A program made the translations under genes and the position numbers. The notes under the pieces were generated by a model, which did not search any database, was not told where the DNA came from, and saw only the letters and a list, made by a program, of their open reading frames with translations. From NCBI GenBank assembly GCA_018292915.2, contig JACVVK020000216.1, positions 438,001-502,000 on the forward strand: a stretch of 64,000 bases of DNA, in the 5' to 3' direction. The stretch's first letter is position 1, and each line of letters begins with the position of its first letter. The DNA comes from Batillaria attramentaria (Eukaryota; Mollusca; Gastropoda; Batillariidae). Below, piece by piece: positions 1 through 11,500 of this stretch.

Positions 1-48
1 GCTGTAAAAATCTGCCAGCAGGGTATGCGACAAAAACATTTACATTTA

Positions 49-452
49 ATAATAATGATAATAATAATAATGAGTACTGTATAGGCGCTTTACCCAATTT
101 TGTGAATTGGCTCAAAGCGCCGCGAACTGAACCCACCACGCACGCTCACGTGAATCACATGCATTCTCTCACACACTGGACATAAACACATTACAATCAC
201 GTGGTGCGAAGGGTCAGCTCAGCTGTTTAAATTTCGGAATTTAGAATTGCATTTATTTTTCAAATTTGGCGGGCTGAACATTTCCAAAGCGGGGGGGGGG
301 GAAGCCGGAGTACCTGGAGAGAACCCCTGACGATCGGCCTGAACGAATGGTGCCACGAACAAGAAGGAAAAATTCTTTGCCGAGTGGGACTCGAACCCCC
401 CACCTCTCGCATTGGTGACAAGTCTCTTAACCGCTAGACCACCGACCACCCC
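49..452 (-). repeat. SINE family A, full-length copy 1 (tRNA-headed)
   Basis: Read on the minus strand, the head (about 452-375) has a tRNA-like A box (GGTCTAGCGGTTA) and B box (GGTTCGAGTCC). The body follows, with a CCGATCGTC(A/G)GGGG block. The 3' end holds a GCGCTTTGAGCC...GGTAAAGCGC hairpin and an (ATT)n tail. Nearly the same sequence recurs at 46638-47042, 37176-37472 and 41443-41680. The copy lies in an ERMP1 intron. The open frames crossing it are not genes. Confidence 0.9.
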
Positions 453-979
453 ATTGACATTTGTCACAAAGTTTTCTGGTTTGCCAGCACAACATGTAGC
501 ACTGGTGACTTTATCAGGAAAAATTAATACAATCATCATTAAACTTCAATTTAAAAAAACATTCTCTGGCAGGGCCTGTGAAAGCTACCTGTGATGCACG
601 TTAAATGTGCTTGCATGTGTGTTTGCATCTAAGTAAACAAATCAAACTTTTAATCTGTTAAAAAAAAAAAAAAAACATTAACAACAAGCAGACTCCCAGT
701 TGGCACAATTACATTCTACCAACAAACTGCTGTGAGAAACAGTTACTTTGGCACTTCCGCTAGTTATTTCAATTATATTTAGCTGTTATTCCCTATCAAA
801 CTATTGTTTACAGACGAGTATTTTGATCCAAAACGCAAATCAATCCTGAGCTTAATAAAGTAGTGGTACAATACGGACACGTATTTCACAGGAGAGATCA
901 AAGGAAAATAAGCCGATAAAGATGATAATACATGTATGATCTACGTAATAGGTACATTCCTGAACTAAGGGCGTTTTAC

Positions 980-1675
980 CTGGAATGTGTCCATAGTCCC
1001 TGAAAATCCTGAAGTCTGTGTCTGATGGAACCAACCCACTCTGAAAGATTTCCTGACCCATCACAGAAGTATGGGGGTATGGTGTAGAAGCAATGTATGT
1101 CTCAATCAGCCATGGATGTTCAGGACCTATCAGTCAATCAGAACAGAAAAAAAAAAACCTGCACTGAGTGTAAAACTAGTACATGTATAAAAAAAAAAAA
1201 AAGAGAAGCTTTTATGACTCATGTGTAACCTTGACCTTCGTGGTCACTCAAAAAGAGATTGTAACCAATCATCACCTCACATGCAAAAGGGGAATGTTCA
1301 GCCAAAATTATTTCATGAACTTTCGCCAAGTGCCTGCATGTGTACAGCTGTGGGTTCATTACATTTGTATTATATATATATACATATATCATACACATAT
1401 TCGCATGGCTAATTGAAACTGTCATGCTTTAAACTGTATTTACATATATCCCACATACCTGTCTGAAAGAGCAATTCCCATCCCCCTGCCCCTGCAGAGT
1501 CGAGGTTTACAAAAGCACGGACAGTGGAGGCCCACCTGTGTTGAGTGATGAACCCATGGCTGGCCTAAAACAGTAAACAGCTTTACGTCCAGCTGCCACA
1601 CATCATTCAAATAGCACTTGGGTATAATTATGCATAATGTACTCTAGATCAGAACTGGGCGTCCTGCATAACTGT

Positions 1676-1724
<49 letters not shown>

Positions 1725-2122
1725 TACATTTTGTCATATATCTGTCATGGCAACAGAAAAGCATTGCATATAACTAACCTGCCAAACCAACATCTCAATG
1801 GGTCTAATTTAAAAACAATATATATGCAGCTGCGACATGGTATGGCTCCAGATTCTTACCTGAAGGATATTCTCCTCAGCACCGTTAAACAGAAACAATA
1901 TGTTATGTCGCAGACTCTTCTCATCTCTAGAAAGAGCTCGCAGCATCTCCAACATAACACAGCAACTAACAGCATCATCACTTGCACCTGCAAATATAGG
2001 TGGTATCCTGTAGTAGCACTAGAATGATGTTATAAGCTTGAGGAAACTGACTGACTAGTTATGACAATTATCAGGAACAAGGCAGGCAGTGGATATAGCA
2101 GGTGAATGTAAGGTAGCAGCCT

Positions 2123-2166
<44 letters not shown>

Positions 2167-2976
2167 CTAGACCAATAGTGATCATATAAAGATGACATGG
2201 TCTGATCCACATTACATTAACATTCCCATATAATATATATGTGAGTCATCATAGTTGTGCCAGCTGCTGATCAAACTGCCAAGTATTTTTTTAACTGCTT
2301 TTCCACTTATTGTTCAGCTTCAGATAAGACACCATCTACAATCACTCACACAGGGCATGGACTGCAAAAAAAAAGAAAAGAAAAAAAGAAAGAAAGAAAA
2401 GCACTTACCAGGGCTGTCAATAACTGTGTCGTAGTGGCAGTTAATCAGCACGCTATCATTTGATCCAGAGGGTCCTAGTTTGACAAGTATGTTCTTTTGG
2501 TTTTCATACACACTGGCGTATTTGCCTATCCCGAGAGCCTCAAAGTCCATAACGAACGTGCCACTAACCGTCTGCACATCAACTTCGAAAGTATGCGTTG
2601 GATTGCAAGCAGCTTTGACTTTCCCAATTTCCCCAAGGATGTACTTTTCTGCTGCAAAGTTACTTGCACTACCCGCAACACGAGGGCCCAGCTGAGTTAG
2701 CTTGTCCAAATGTGTACGGGCTCTCTTCTCTACGAAGTCGGAAGGTTTGGCATCCTTTGGGTCAAGAGGTGTCGGAAACTGAGAGATTCGCCAGTGTATC
2801 AGTAGCCATATAGCACCGTACAATAACATGAGAAACAAACAAACAATACGGCCATCGAGATTAGCTGTTTTCTCTTGCAAAAGAATTCCTGCAGAACTGC
2901 TCTGTGTGTTCGATGACGGTTGAATCTTCCGAGGATCTTCCCCGTGGTTTCGTTTACGGATCGACGCCGTGTCCAT
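980..2976 (-). CDS. ERMP1: Endoplasmic reticulum metallopeptidase 1 (5' part, four exons)
   Basis: This is the N-terminal third of an M28-family zinc aminopeptidase of the ER membrane. Exons on the minus strand are 2409-2976 (ATG at 2976), 1860-1987, 1459-1564 and 980-1126; all junctions are GT-AG and in frame, giving 316 codons so far, and the rest lies left of the window (human protein about 904 aa). A basic cytosolic start is followed by one hydrophobic segment (about residues 45-65, [18 protein letters not shown]), then the luminal peptidase domain. Visible metal or catalytic motifs are [15 protein letters not shown] and [15 protein letters not shown], with [12 protein letters not shown] in exon 4, all typical of ERMP1. 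The start lies head to head with SELENOH, 495 bp away. Family assignment is certain; the C-terminal membrane part cannot be judged here. Confidence 0.95.
1675..1720. repeat. (CA)n microsatellite
   Basis: Pure CA dinucleotide tract inside the ERMP1 intron between exons 2 and 3. A matching (TG)n tract lies at about 2123-2163 in intron 1. Frames reading Thr-His or Val-Cys through such tracts are artefacts. Confidence 0.95.
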
Positions 2977-3471
2977 AACTGTCGTCTGCTGCTTCGATGT
3001 GGGCGAGATGGCTGTCCGTCAATTCACTACAGAGTCAGAAGAGACCACTAATGGTTTGCGGGAAAAAAGACGTTCTACAATCCAGTTTTGGAATCGGCAG
3101 AACATCACTGATATAAGACTGACAATAAGAACAGCAGCGCAAATACCCATGATAAACACAAAAAACCCGGTATTTTTACTGCCCCGTCTCGCGCCTTAAG
3201 CAATTTTGCGGTGAATTGATGATGTTTACACGCCGCAAAGAGAGCGTCATGTTGTGACGATACTTTATGAAGCGTGTAATCAAACTGCGGTGGAGTTTGT
3301 AATTTGCAATACCGTATTACTTTTTTCTCTCTTGTCTTTAATCCTTTCTCTACTGCAGTCGTATGTGATTTTCAGGACATTCATTTCTTCTGCATGAATC
3401 TGGCGAGAGCGGAAACCTTGCTGACCTCAAATCGCCAGAAATTTTGGCGGGAAATTATGACATAAATGAAG
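2977..3471. promoter_or_regulatory. Shared head-to-head promoter region, ERMP1/SELENOH
   Basis: The 495 bp between the ERMP1 ATG (minus) and the SELENOH ATG (plus) must hold both 5' UTRs and both promoters. There is no clear TATA box in good position. The SELENOH start is embedded in an AAGATGGCGAC word, which matches the YY1-type element often found over start codons of TATA-less housekeeping genes. That the two genes share one bidirectional promoter is inference. Confidence 0.5.
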
Positions 3472-3701
3472 ATGGCGACGAGGCGCAAGCGAGGACTGAA
3501 AGCGAAAGGAGAGGGCGCTGCTGTGGCGGAATCATCAAACGATGTGCCGTCCAAACAAGCAAAACTAAGTTCGCCCAAAAACGATTGCAAGTTCAAGCTT
3601 TCTGTCGAATTTTGGTAAGGCACCCGTCGCGACAACAACCAGTTACTGCGTCAGCACTGGCAGCAGTTTTCTGCTAACTATATGGTATCATACCCACTGG
3701 G

Positions 3702-3740
<39 letters not shown>

Positions 3741-4581
3741 GGAATAAAAAAAACAAAAAACGCGCATTGTGGCAGTCATTTATACTACGATATTATTTTG
3801 ATTACTGTTTTTTGTGATGGCAAGTGCAATCAATAAAAAGGCAGGCCAAAGACCTGAAGGATGTGTTGTGTATTACCACTGTTGACTGTGACAGTTGCAG
3901 CCAGGGATTTTCATGCTCTTGCATCCTTTGTTTTTCCAATTCAGTAAATCCTGACAGGTGTTCCGCCGCAAGGCTGAGGCCCTGTCAGCTGACCTGGTAA
4001 AAGAGTTTGGGGACATGGACGTCTCCTTGAACCCAGTTCAGCCGCGCAGGGGCAGCTTTGAAATCACACTGAATCCCGATTCGAAGAATCGTAAGTGTAT
4101 TACTTGTATGACCCATAGTGCACCATGGGTGCAGAGGACTCATGAATCATGAAATGATGCACACACACACACACAAAAATGCAGGTATTGTTGATCGTGC
4201 AGATTTTTCCCCCTGGAAAGAACTTCAGTACTACGAATGAGTAAGTCAATCATTTTGTGGGTTGCATTGCATGCCTGCAGATATTATGGTAGTGGTGAGT
4301 AGTTCATATTCGCCTTTTTCTCTGATTTTTTTGAAAGAATATGAATTTACACTTTGATAGGCTATCCTCAGATCACAGAGCTTACACTTACAGTGCATTT
4401 ATTTAATTCAAAATTATTTGAAAGTATAAATTTACATTCTCGCACAGTAATAATTTTTTTTTTTTTTTTTGGTCTGGTCACAGCTGTTTTGGTTTGGTCT
4501 GGACTAAAAAAGGGGCCTCCAAGGAAGCTGAAGTTCCCAGAGAGTGAAGTGGTCATCAAGGAAATCAAAGCACACCTGTAA
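3472..4581 (+). CDS. SELENOH: Selenoprotein H with in-frame TGA (selenocysteine)
   Basis: A small nuclear redox-active, DNA-binding selenoprotein. Exons are 3472-3614, 3945-4090 and 4484-4581 (TAA), joined by GT-AG introns in frame to 128 aa; human SELENOH is about 122 aa. A basic start (MATRRKRGLKAKG) acts as the probable nuclear signal. The CxxU redox motif is split by intron 1: Cys takes TG from exon 1 and T from exon 2, followed by Lys, Ser and TGA at 3952-3954, then QVFRRKAEALS. The later blocks PRRGSFEITL and LKKGPPRKLKFPES are the family signatures. Reading TGA as stop would leave a 50-residue stub with all conserved parts downstream, and a SECIS-like hairpin is present in the 3' UTR. 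The start ATG was chosen because it opens the conserved basic N terminus. Confidence 0.95.
3702..3738. repeat. Poly-C tract
   Basis: Uninterrupted run of about 34 C in SELENOH intron 1, directly after the first exon. Similar C or G runs occur at about 7165-7187, 17026-17046, 18363-18382, 36121-36145 and 61621-61635. Such runs are prone to length error in assembly. Confidence 0.9.
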
Positions 4582-5222
4582 TTAGCGAACATCAATCGTG
4601 GCCAACTAATCGTAAGTAATAATGTTTAATAATAATATACTGCTTTTATAGTCGGAACACATTACCCCAACAGATGCCAAGTAAATGTGAAAGTGACGGG
4701 TTCAAACTGCATGTAGTGTATGTATCATTGTATGTGTACAACGCTTCCGCTTTCTAGGTTGGGACTGTGAAAATGGCAGATTATTGTAACAGAAAGGTGG
4801 AGGTACGGATTTTAGAACTCATCTAGAAATCGTTATGGGCCACACAAATATGGGGCTAAACTCACTGGGCACTGATTTCAGCTAGACCAGTCAAAAGGTC
4901 ACTGTGTGCGTGGAGTGATGGACTGACCACTGTTCTTCCCAACTTCAAACAATTATAGCTTAACGACTATCACACTTAGAGCTATTCTGTCTTTTCTGCA
5001 ACTGGAATGATAGAGTTTAACTTGCCACGTCATTAACTCAAAAATGGTATTTTGGCTCTTTGGCTATGTTCTTGCTTGCGCTATCACAAATATTTGCAAG
5101 ATGCTTAGTGCCGAGAAGACCAGACTTCTGTTACCATACAAATCACTTCTTACTAATTCTAGTGATTTTACTGGCTTGTGTTTTTCAGAGTAAACAAGAG
5201 GCTCTGTGCTGCACAGTAACAG

Positions 5223-5290
5223 GCACTGCTACCATGAAGGGCACGAAGGAAAAAGATGTTCTCTGCTTCTGTCTGGATGATCTGCAATGC
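5223..5290 (+). promoter_or_regulatory. SECIS element candidate of SELENOH
   Basis: This hairpin has the order expected of a eukaryotic SECIS. Helix I pairs GCACTGC (5223-5229) with GCAATGC (5284-5290) with one mismatch. The quartet core is ATGA at 5234-5237 opposite GA at 5276-5277. A paired stem with G-U pairs follows, and the apical loop contains an A-run starting about 12 nt after the core. It lies in what looks like a separate 3' UTR exon: a donor follows the stop near 4611 and an acceptor (TTTTTCAG) lies near 5188. It would recruit SBP2 and the selenocysteine elongation factor to decode the TGA at 3952. Structure was judged by eye. Confidence 0.75.
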
Positions 5291-6084
5291 AAGGCTGTGT
5301 GCAACAGACTCACTTGTTTCTGAACTGTTTCGCCTCATGAGCTGTTCAGTTTATTTCCTGAAGTTTAATACATAAAATTTACTACTGTAGCATCAGTCAT
5401 ATTGCTTTGGCTTTTTCGTTTTCATCTGTTGGCGTAGTATGACAGTTCCACCGCAAAGTTCATAGAGGATCTGTTCCATTCTGTTGTGTTGGTGTCAATG
5501 TTTGTAAATGTAATGTTTCTGTAAGGAGCATGCTTCTAGAAAACCATCCCATACGGTTTTGCTTCTTGCTTTACCCGGTGAAGGCGAGGTAGAGTTGGAA
5601 ACGGGTTGTTTCAGCTTGAAACCTCAGCAGACAGCTAGGTAGAAATTGAAAAAATGAATCATGTTGTTGCTGGGTTTAATTTTTGAATTTTTTTGTTTTG
5701 TTTGCAATGATCTTTATTTTGTAGTGTATGGGGCACATTTCGTTTTACTTATTAGTTGCCAAGAAGGCACGTGCGACTGATTCGCTTTCTGATCCTTTTT
5801 AATGTGTAGCTGTGACAATCTGGCTGGACAGTTGCAAAATAGTACACTTGCAGCGTTTTCAGTGTCGGCAGATGTAAGAACAATTAGTGGACCCAAGAGA
5901 ATAAAACGGAGAAAGGCATACTTCTATTTTGCTTTTACTTGTGTAAAATTTGCATACAAATGTTGACAGTTACCTCTCCATCTTCCACAAGCACCGCCAC
6001 ACACACGCACACACACACCCCCTTATGAATTATACATGTAAATTTATGTACAATGAATTCTGATGAATGAACAGGGCCTTGCTC

Positions 6085-7565
6085 TCAGATCTCTCCTTCT
6101 TGTCTATCTTTGACTGCATCCTGCAAAACATAAACCATAAAACACCAACTGAAAAACATGCAACAATTGTACACTCTGAGGCAGTAAAACACAGTTTGGT
6201 GTCGAAGATACTGGGCAGCTGTATTACCACTTGCAGGGCTTCACACCCACATCGGACACCACTCTTAGTACGCCTTCGACTGGTTCATTTTAAAAATGTC
6301 CAATCACTTTCTAACAAAGGCGGACATGTCCTATCATTTTTGTTACACTGGACAATATTGAGGACAAATGTCCTGTACTTCTACATTTAGGACATTTTGT
6401 CCTGATACAGCTCCTACGGATATGAAGCTCTGTGCTTATACTGAAAAGCTGAAGCTGGCATCTCTTTCCCTGTCATGCAACCAAATGACTGGCAATTTTC
6501 CATTTGTAGTTTAAATTTATGGACTGAACAGTTCTTAGTGCTCTAACTTCATCTCCCTCACAAAAAGTCATACCATGAAATGCACCTCCCCAATCATAGC
6601 AGTCTACTGAATTGTGCTGAATTCAACAAGAAGTATATAATCATGACAGCATTCTAGTTTTGAGGTGTCACCAACCTTAAATCTCTCTTCCAGTAAAGAC
6701 ACTTCACTGATGAGATCTGTGATGGCATTGGTTATGGCTTCCTGTGGGCTGTAATCAGATGTGGTCTGGATTCGAACTACAAACTTGTGTTCAAGTGGGT
6801 GAGGCACCTTGTAGCCCGCAAACAAGACCTGTGGGTCTTTCAGCAGCTGCCTGAAATGCAAGGAAGACTGTAACTGCCAGATCTCATGTACTAAAGCTGA
6901 AGTCAAGCAAGCAATAGGGAACCTATGTGGAACTCTAAAATTGAATGCACAGCACAATTTTGACTCACGTGGTGATCATGTTACCCAGGGTGTGATCCTC
7001 CTTGTTCACAGTAAAGATGGCTGCATTAGGAACCTTGGTGTCTTTCTCAATGGTAATTCTGAAAACAAGACATGGTTGTCCATACCAAACAGTGACTGTA
7101 ATCGTAACATGGTCCTGAACAACGGAAAGCGATTCTCATAAATATTGCATGGTGACTTTGACACCCCCCCCCCCCCCCCCCCCCCCCCGCCCGGTAAAGT
7201 GTTTCCTCAAAACTTTCACCGGCTGCCTGCAATTCAAACCAAAGCCAACTGATACTAAACTGATAAGCCGGTGCACTTTCAGCGCTGCTACGCGCACGGC
7301 GTGTACCTTTGCAATCAAACTGTGAGTAAACCAAGAAACCGATGTTCATTTATTTTTATTTTTTTTTGGGGGGGGGGGGGCACTATGTTCAAAATGGTAT
7401 GCACTTCAAGTTTGCTTCAGAGAGTATTTTCCTAACTATTGTCGATTTTGAGATAGTTTTTATTAAATGACGGCAGATTTCTATATTTCGTGAGTACACT
7501 TTCGAAACTCACTTTTTCTCTCCTTCGAAGAGAAGAAACGACTCAAACGTTGGCGGCGCATTCAT
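6085..7565 (-). CDS. POLR2J: DNA-directed RNA polymerase II subunit RPB11
   Basis: Small core subunit of RNA polymerase II that pairs with RPB3 as the alpha-like heterodimer needed for assembly. Exons on the minus strand are 7513-7565 (ATG), 6969-7058, 6676-6850 and 6085-6120 (TGA). They join in frame to 117 aa, exactly the human length. The start [15 protein letters not shown], the block [26 protein letters not shown] and the [14 protein letters not shown] helix match the family almost residue for residue. The last exon encodes only [11 protein letters not shown] and was found by homology to the human tail. The exon 3 donor (AAG/GTTGGT) is weak; reading through it would give a different 23-residue end, so retention is possible. 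It converges with SELENOH and diverges from ZRANB2. Confidence 0.96.
6234..6432. mobile_element. 200-bp TIR element (MITE family M1), copy 1
   Basis: It starts CAGGGCTTCACACCCA and ends as the inverse of CAGAGCTTCATATCC, so the ends are imperfect inverted repeats. The interior is rich in GGACA/TGTCC pairs (GGACATGTCC, AGGACAAATGTCCTG). Similar units of 199-206 bp, or about 530 bp when interrupted, occur at 9954, 27473, 36012 and 53589. No convincing target duplication was seen, so the superfamily (hAT-like by its CAGGG end) is a guess. Confidence 0.7.
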
Positions 7566-8568
7566 TTTCGGTTTCTGCACCCAAACCGGAAATAGTGTGC
7601 GGAATACAAGTACACACGGAGAAAATGATTTTAAAAAATAAAAAACCAAAAATATGAAAATGTGAAGTTTATCGGAGCATTTTACGTTTCATTTTTTTTA
7701 GATGATAACGGATAAATTTTGAAAGCACAGGAAACACTGAACGGACTCGGATACGCCTTTGGTCTATAAACCCAAAGCCCCCGAAAAGTGCGCACTACCT
7801 TCACAAAGTAAAGAGGTTTTCAGGCAAACAGGCCCATAATGCTGTTATCCTGTCTACAGTACATGCACAAAGTAGATGCAGCCCAGTGGTTCTCTTCGTT
7901 CACCCCATGTTAGAACATCAGATCGGACTAGACTATGGCTCTGATCTAAGCGTACCTGATCTGATCTAACAATACATTCACCCGTGTCAGTTCTACCTGA
8001 TAGTGGTGTCAGTACTAGTATTTCTGGTATTTCTGCCAAAACTGTTACCGTAGGAAAATAAATATTATTGTCATTGCCGGTAGTGTCTTGTCTATCATAT
8101 ATGGTCTGCTTGTGACGTAATGTTGGTGATGTAAAATAAGTGTGTGATGCAGTGTGGTGACGTCCAAGGCTCAGTTTTTGGGAGAAAGAGAGTCCAGCAT
8201 CAAAGTAGTATGCTCAGTGATGATTGGAGTAGAGGGCACTGCGCGAACTTTCTTGTAATACATGTAGTCTCTCTGTCGCTAGCCTGGCTTCAGGTGACTG
8301 ACTTAGACCACATGATGTTCGCTAGACTCGTGAATCATGATAAAAATACATGTATTTGTCACGCTGTTTGAAAAAAAAAATCATCATACTTATAATCAAT
8401 ATTTGTCCAGTCACTCTCATTCCATATGAGAACGCCTCTTTGGAATGGTTAAAGAATAAAATCAAAATGGTAAACGTCCCGGAAGGAATAATTATCTCTT
8501 TTTTTTTCATTGTGCAGAAAATTACTTGGGTTTCGGTAAATGGATATTGAACGAAGGGCTCAGTGAAA
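7566..8568. promoter_or_regulatory. Head-to-head intergenic region, RPB11/ZRANB2
   Basis: About 1 kb between the divergent start codons of RPB11 and ZRANB2. It must hold both promoters. I see no convincing TATA box and no coding frame. A stretch of GATCTGATCT-like words lies at about 7918-7975. Confidence 0.45.
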
Positions 8569-11500
8569 ATGTCGGCGTCTACGCGGTTCAAGCCAAATGA
8601 GGGAGACTGGATTTGTCCAGATTCTAAGTATGCTGCTCTAAGATCCCAATACCATCTCGCAGACTCATTATTTAATTTGTTTTCTCTGAGATGTTCTATG
8701 ATCAGTTTTCGTGCATGCTGCAGTTGCTGACAACTCGAAACATGTTCAGGACTGTTACAACGTAATACAAGGGTGGCTTTATTTCGCCCTTTCTGTTGTG
8801 GTTGAACTTCATCTGGATCTGGCGTTTGAATGTCTTTGATTTTACAGGTGTGGCAATGTCAACTTCGCAAGGAGAAATCAGTGCAACAAATGTGGAAAAG
8901 GTGCTGTATGTGTGTCCGCGCGCGCGTGCGTGCGTGCGTGTGTGTGTGCCACGGTGTGTGTGTGTGTGTAGATAGAGACATAAGGTCTTGTCCCAGAATG
9001 AAGCACCAGTTTATAATTAAATCAAAACCCTTCATCGTGATTCAAGTGGGTGATAATATCATCATGCTTGTGGCTCAGAAAACCACTTCTCTGTTGGCCA
9101 TATTGCTTTTTGGGCAAAACTTTTTTCTTTTTTTTTTAATACATGACGTGGCATTTATTCCGTTTCCTACCAGTGATAATTATTATCACAAGGCAAAAAT
9201 AAAAATGTGTTCTTTTCATGCAGACCGAAAAGATGGGACAGTCTTTAAAAAAGGAGGAACTGAAATTGGCAAGGCGATGGCAGAAAAGAGCAAAGGGCTG
9301 TTCAGTGCTGATGACTGGCAATGCAAAAGGTAGGAATACTAGGATGCTAGGGCAGTATCTTACAGATAGAGACTGCTATGGTTGTAATGTTGGTACCAAA
9401 GAAAAGATTTCAGTTTCCTAAATCTGTACATGTTTATTTCTTGCATTGCCTGAGGTTAAATATCACACTTAAAAAATTAAGAAGATTTTTTGTTGTTTAT
9501 TTTTCCAAGCAATTTTCAGGACTTGATTTCTTGAAGGTTTTATTGTTTTCTGTGGTGTGTGTGTGTGTTTTTGGCTGTTTTTTTGCCAGGAACTTGGCTG
9601 TTGGACAAATTTGCTGCCACAGATACTTGCTCGTAGACATGTGTCTATAGGATTAGAAATTAGATTGCTAAAAGTAAAACACTAAAATTATTTGTTTTTA
9701 CTAATTTTAGCTGCGGAAACGTGAACTGGGCAAGAAGGATGAGCTGCAATATGTGCAATGCTCCCAAGTATGGACGTGTGGAACAGAGAACAGGGTTTGG
9801 TGGTGGTTACATGGAAAGAGATGAGGTGGTTGAGTACATCCAGCGTGATGACTCCGACAGTGAGTATGATGAGGTAAGGATCATGACGACATTGACCAGC
9901 TCTTCCTGATCTAGAAGCTGGCAAACAATGTTATTGTAGCAGATTGAACTTTTCAGGGGTTTGTATATATCTGTGTTAGGCAGTGGTCACAGACCGATTC
10001 ATTTTCAAAATGTCCAATTACTTTCTTACCAAGACAGATGTCCTGTCAATTTTGCACCATGGTGCACAATTTTCAGGACAAATACAGTCCTGTACTGTAG
10101 TATCAGCCAGGACATTTTGTCCTGTTATTCTATAGTTCCTACAGATATGAAACCCTGACTTGTAACTGTAAGTTGTATTGAATATGAGTGTGAAACTTAT
10201 GTCAGAGTGTCAGACTTAGTGAAAGTGAAACTGTGGCTGTACTATCCTATTCGTGGTTGGTGCTGACAGTTTGGAAGGAAGAGGAAAGCTCGGCGTAGCA
10301 GTGGGGCCCAAGAGAAAGAGTCTAAAGAAACAACGGAGACAAAAGGAGAGGAGGAGCCGGAAGAAGAGGAAGATGATGATGATGAAGATGGAGACATTTC
10401 GAAATACAAGCTTGACTCGGATGAGGTGAGAAATTTCTGTTGCTGAATCAGCAGTTTTATGGTTGACAGGTGTCTTGAGCTAGAAGTCCTTTTTTTTTTC
10501 TTTTTTTTCAAGAAGCTGATTTTTTTTTTTTTTTTTTTTGGTGTGTGTGTTTACCAACGTAATCAGAGCTCAAAATAAGCAGGTGCATGCTGTCAGTGCA
10601 CCGTAAGTTCCTCAGTATATTTTGTCACTCTAGAGTCGAAGCATGTGTACAGACTGCTATGGTTACTTACTTACTTAGGCCCCTGGCTCCACGTGGAGCA
10701 TAGGCCATCGACAACCCTTCGCCATCGCACTCTGTTCTGGGCTATTCTTGCCACTCCAGTCCAGTTGGTCCCCTGCTTATATAACTCTGCCTCAGTGTCC
10801 CGCCTCCAGCTGTTGCGAGGCCGGCCTCTCTTCCTTTTTCCCTGTGGGTTCCATGTCAGGGCTTGGCGTGTGGTGCTGGATGCTGGCTTCCTGAGGGTGT
10901 GTCCAATCCAGCCCCACTTCCTCCGCAGGATCTGCTTGGCCGCTGGTTCCTGCCCTGCTCGCTCCCACAGCTCTTCGTTCCGGATCTTCTCTGGCCATCG
11001 GATGTTGAAGATGCGCCTCAGACAGGTGTTGAGAAATGACTGGATCTTCTGCTGCATCGTCTTCGTTGTCCTCCATGTTTCGCATCCGTAGAGCAGAACT
11101 GACTTCACGTTGGAGTTGAAGATGCGAAGTTTGGTTCTTATGCTGACAACTTTGGATGCCCAGATGTTCTTCAGCATGACCATTGCTGCTCTTGCCTTGC
11201 CGATTCTGGCTGTGACGTCTCGGTCTGTGCCTCCCTGTCCATCAACCACACTCCCCAGGTAGACAAAGGACTCTACCTCCCTGATGGACTCTCCACCGAC
11301 TGTGACTGGTGTGTTGGCAGTGGTGTTGATCTTCATCAGCTCGGTTTTCCTCCTGTTGATCTTGAGCCCTGTTCCGGCTGATGTGGCTTCCAGGCATGTA
11401 GTCTTGTCCTGCATCTGGCTGTGGCTATGAGACAGGAGCGCCAGGTCGTCCGCAAAGTCGAGGTCATCCAGCTGCGTCCAGAGTGTCCACTGTATCCCGT

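Noticed and set aside
375..452. tRNA gene on the minus strand (also at 46638, 48934 and 45660)
   Set aside because: A and B boxes are present but the cloverleaf does not close properly. Each is followed by the same several-hundred-base SINE body, so these are SINE heads.
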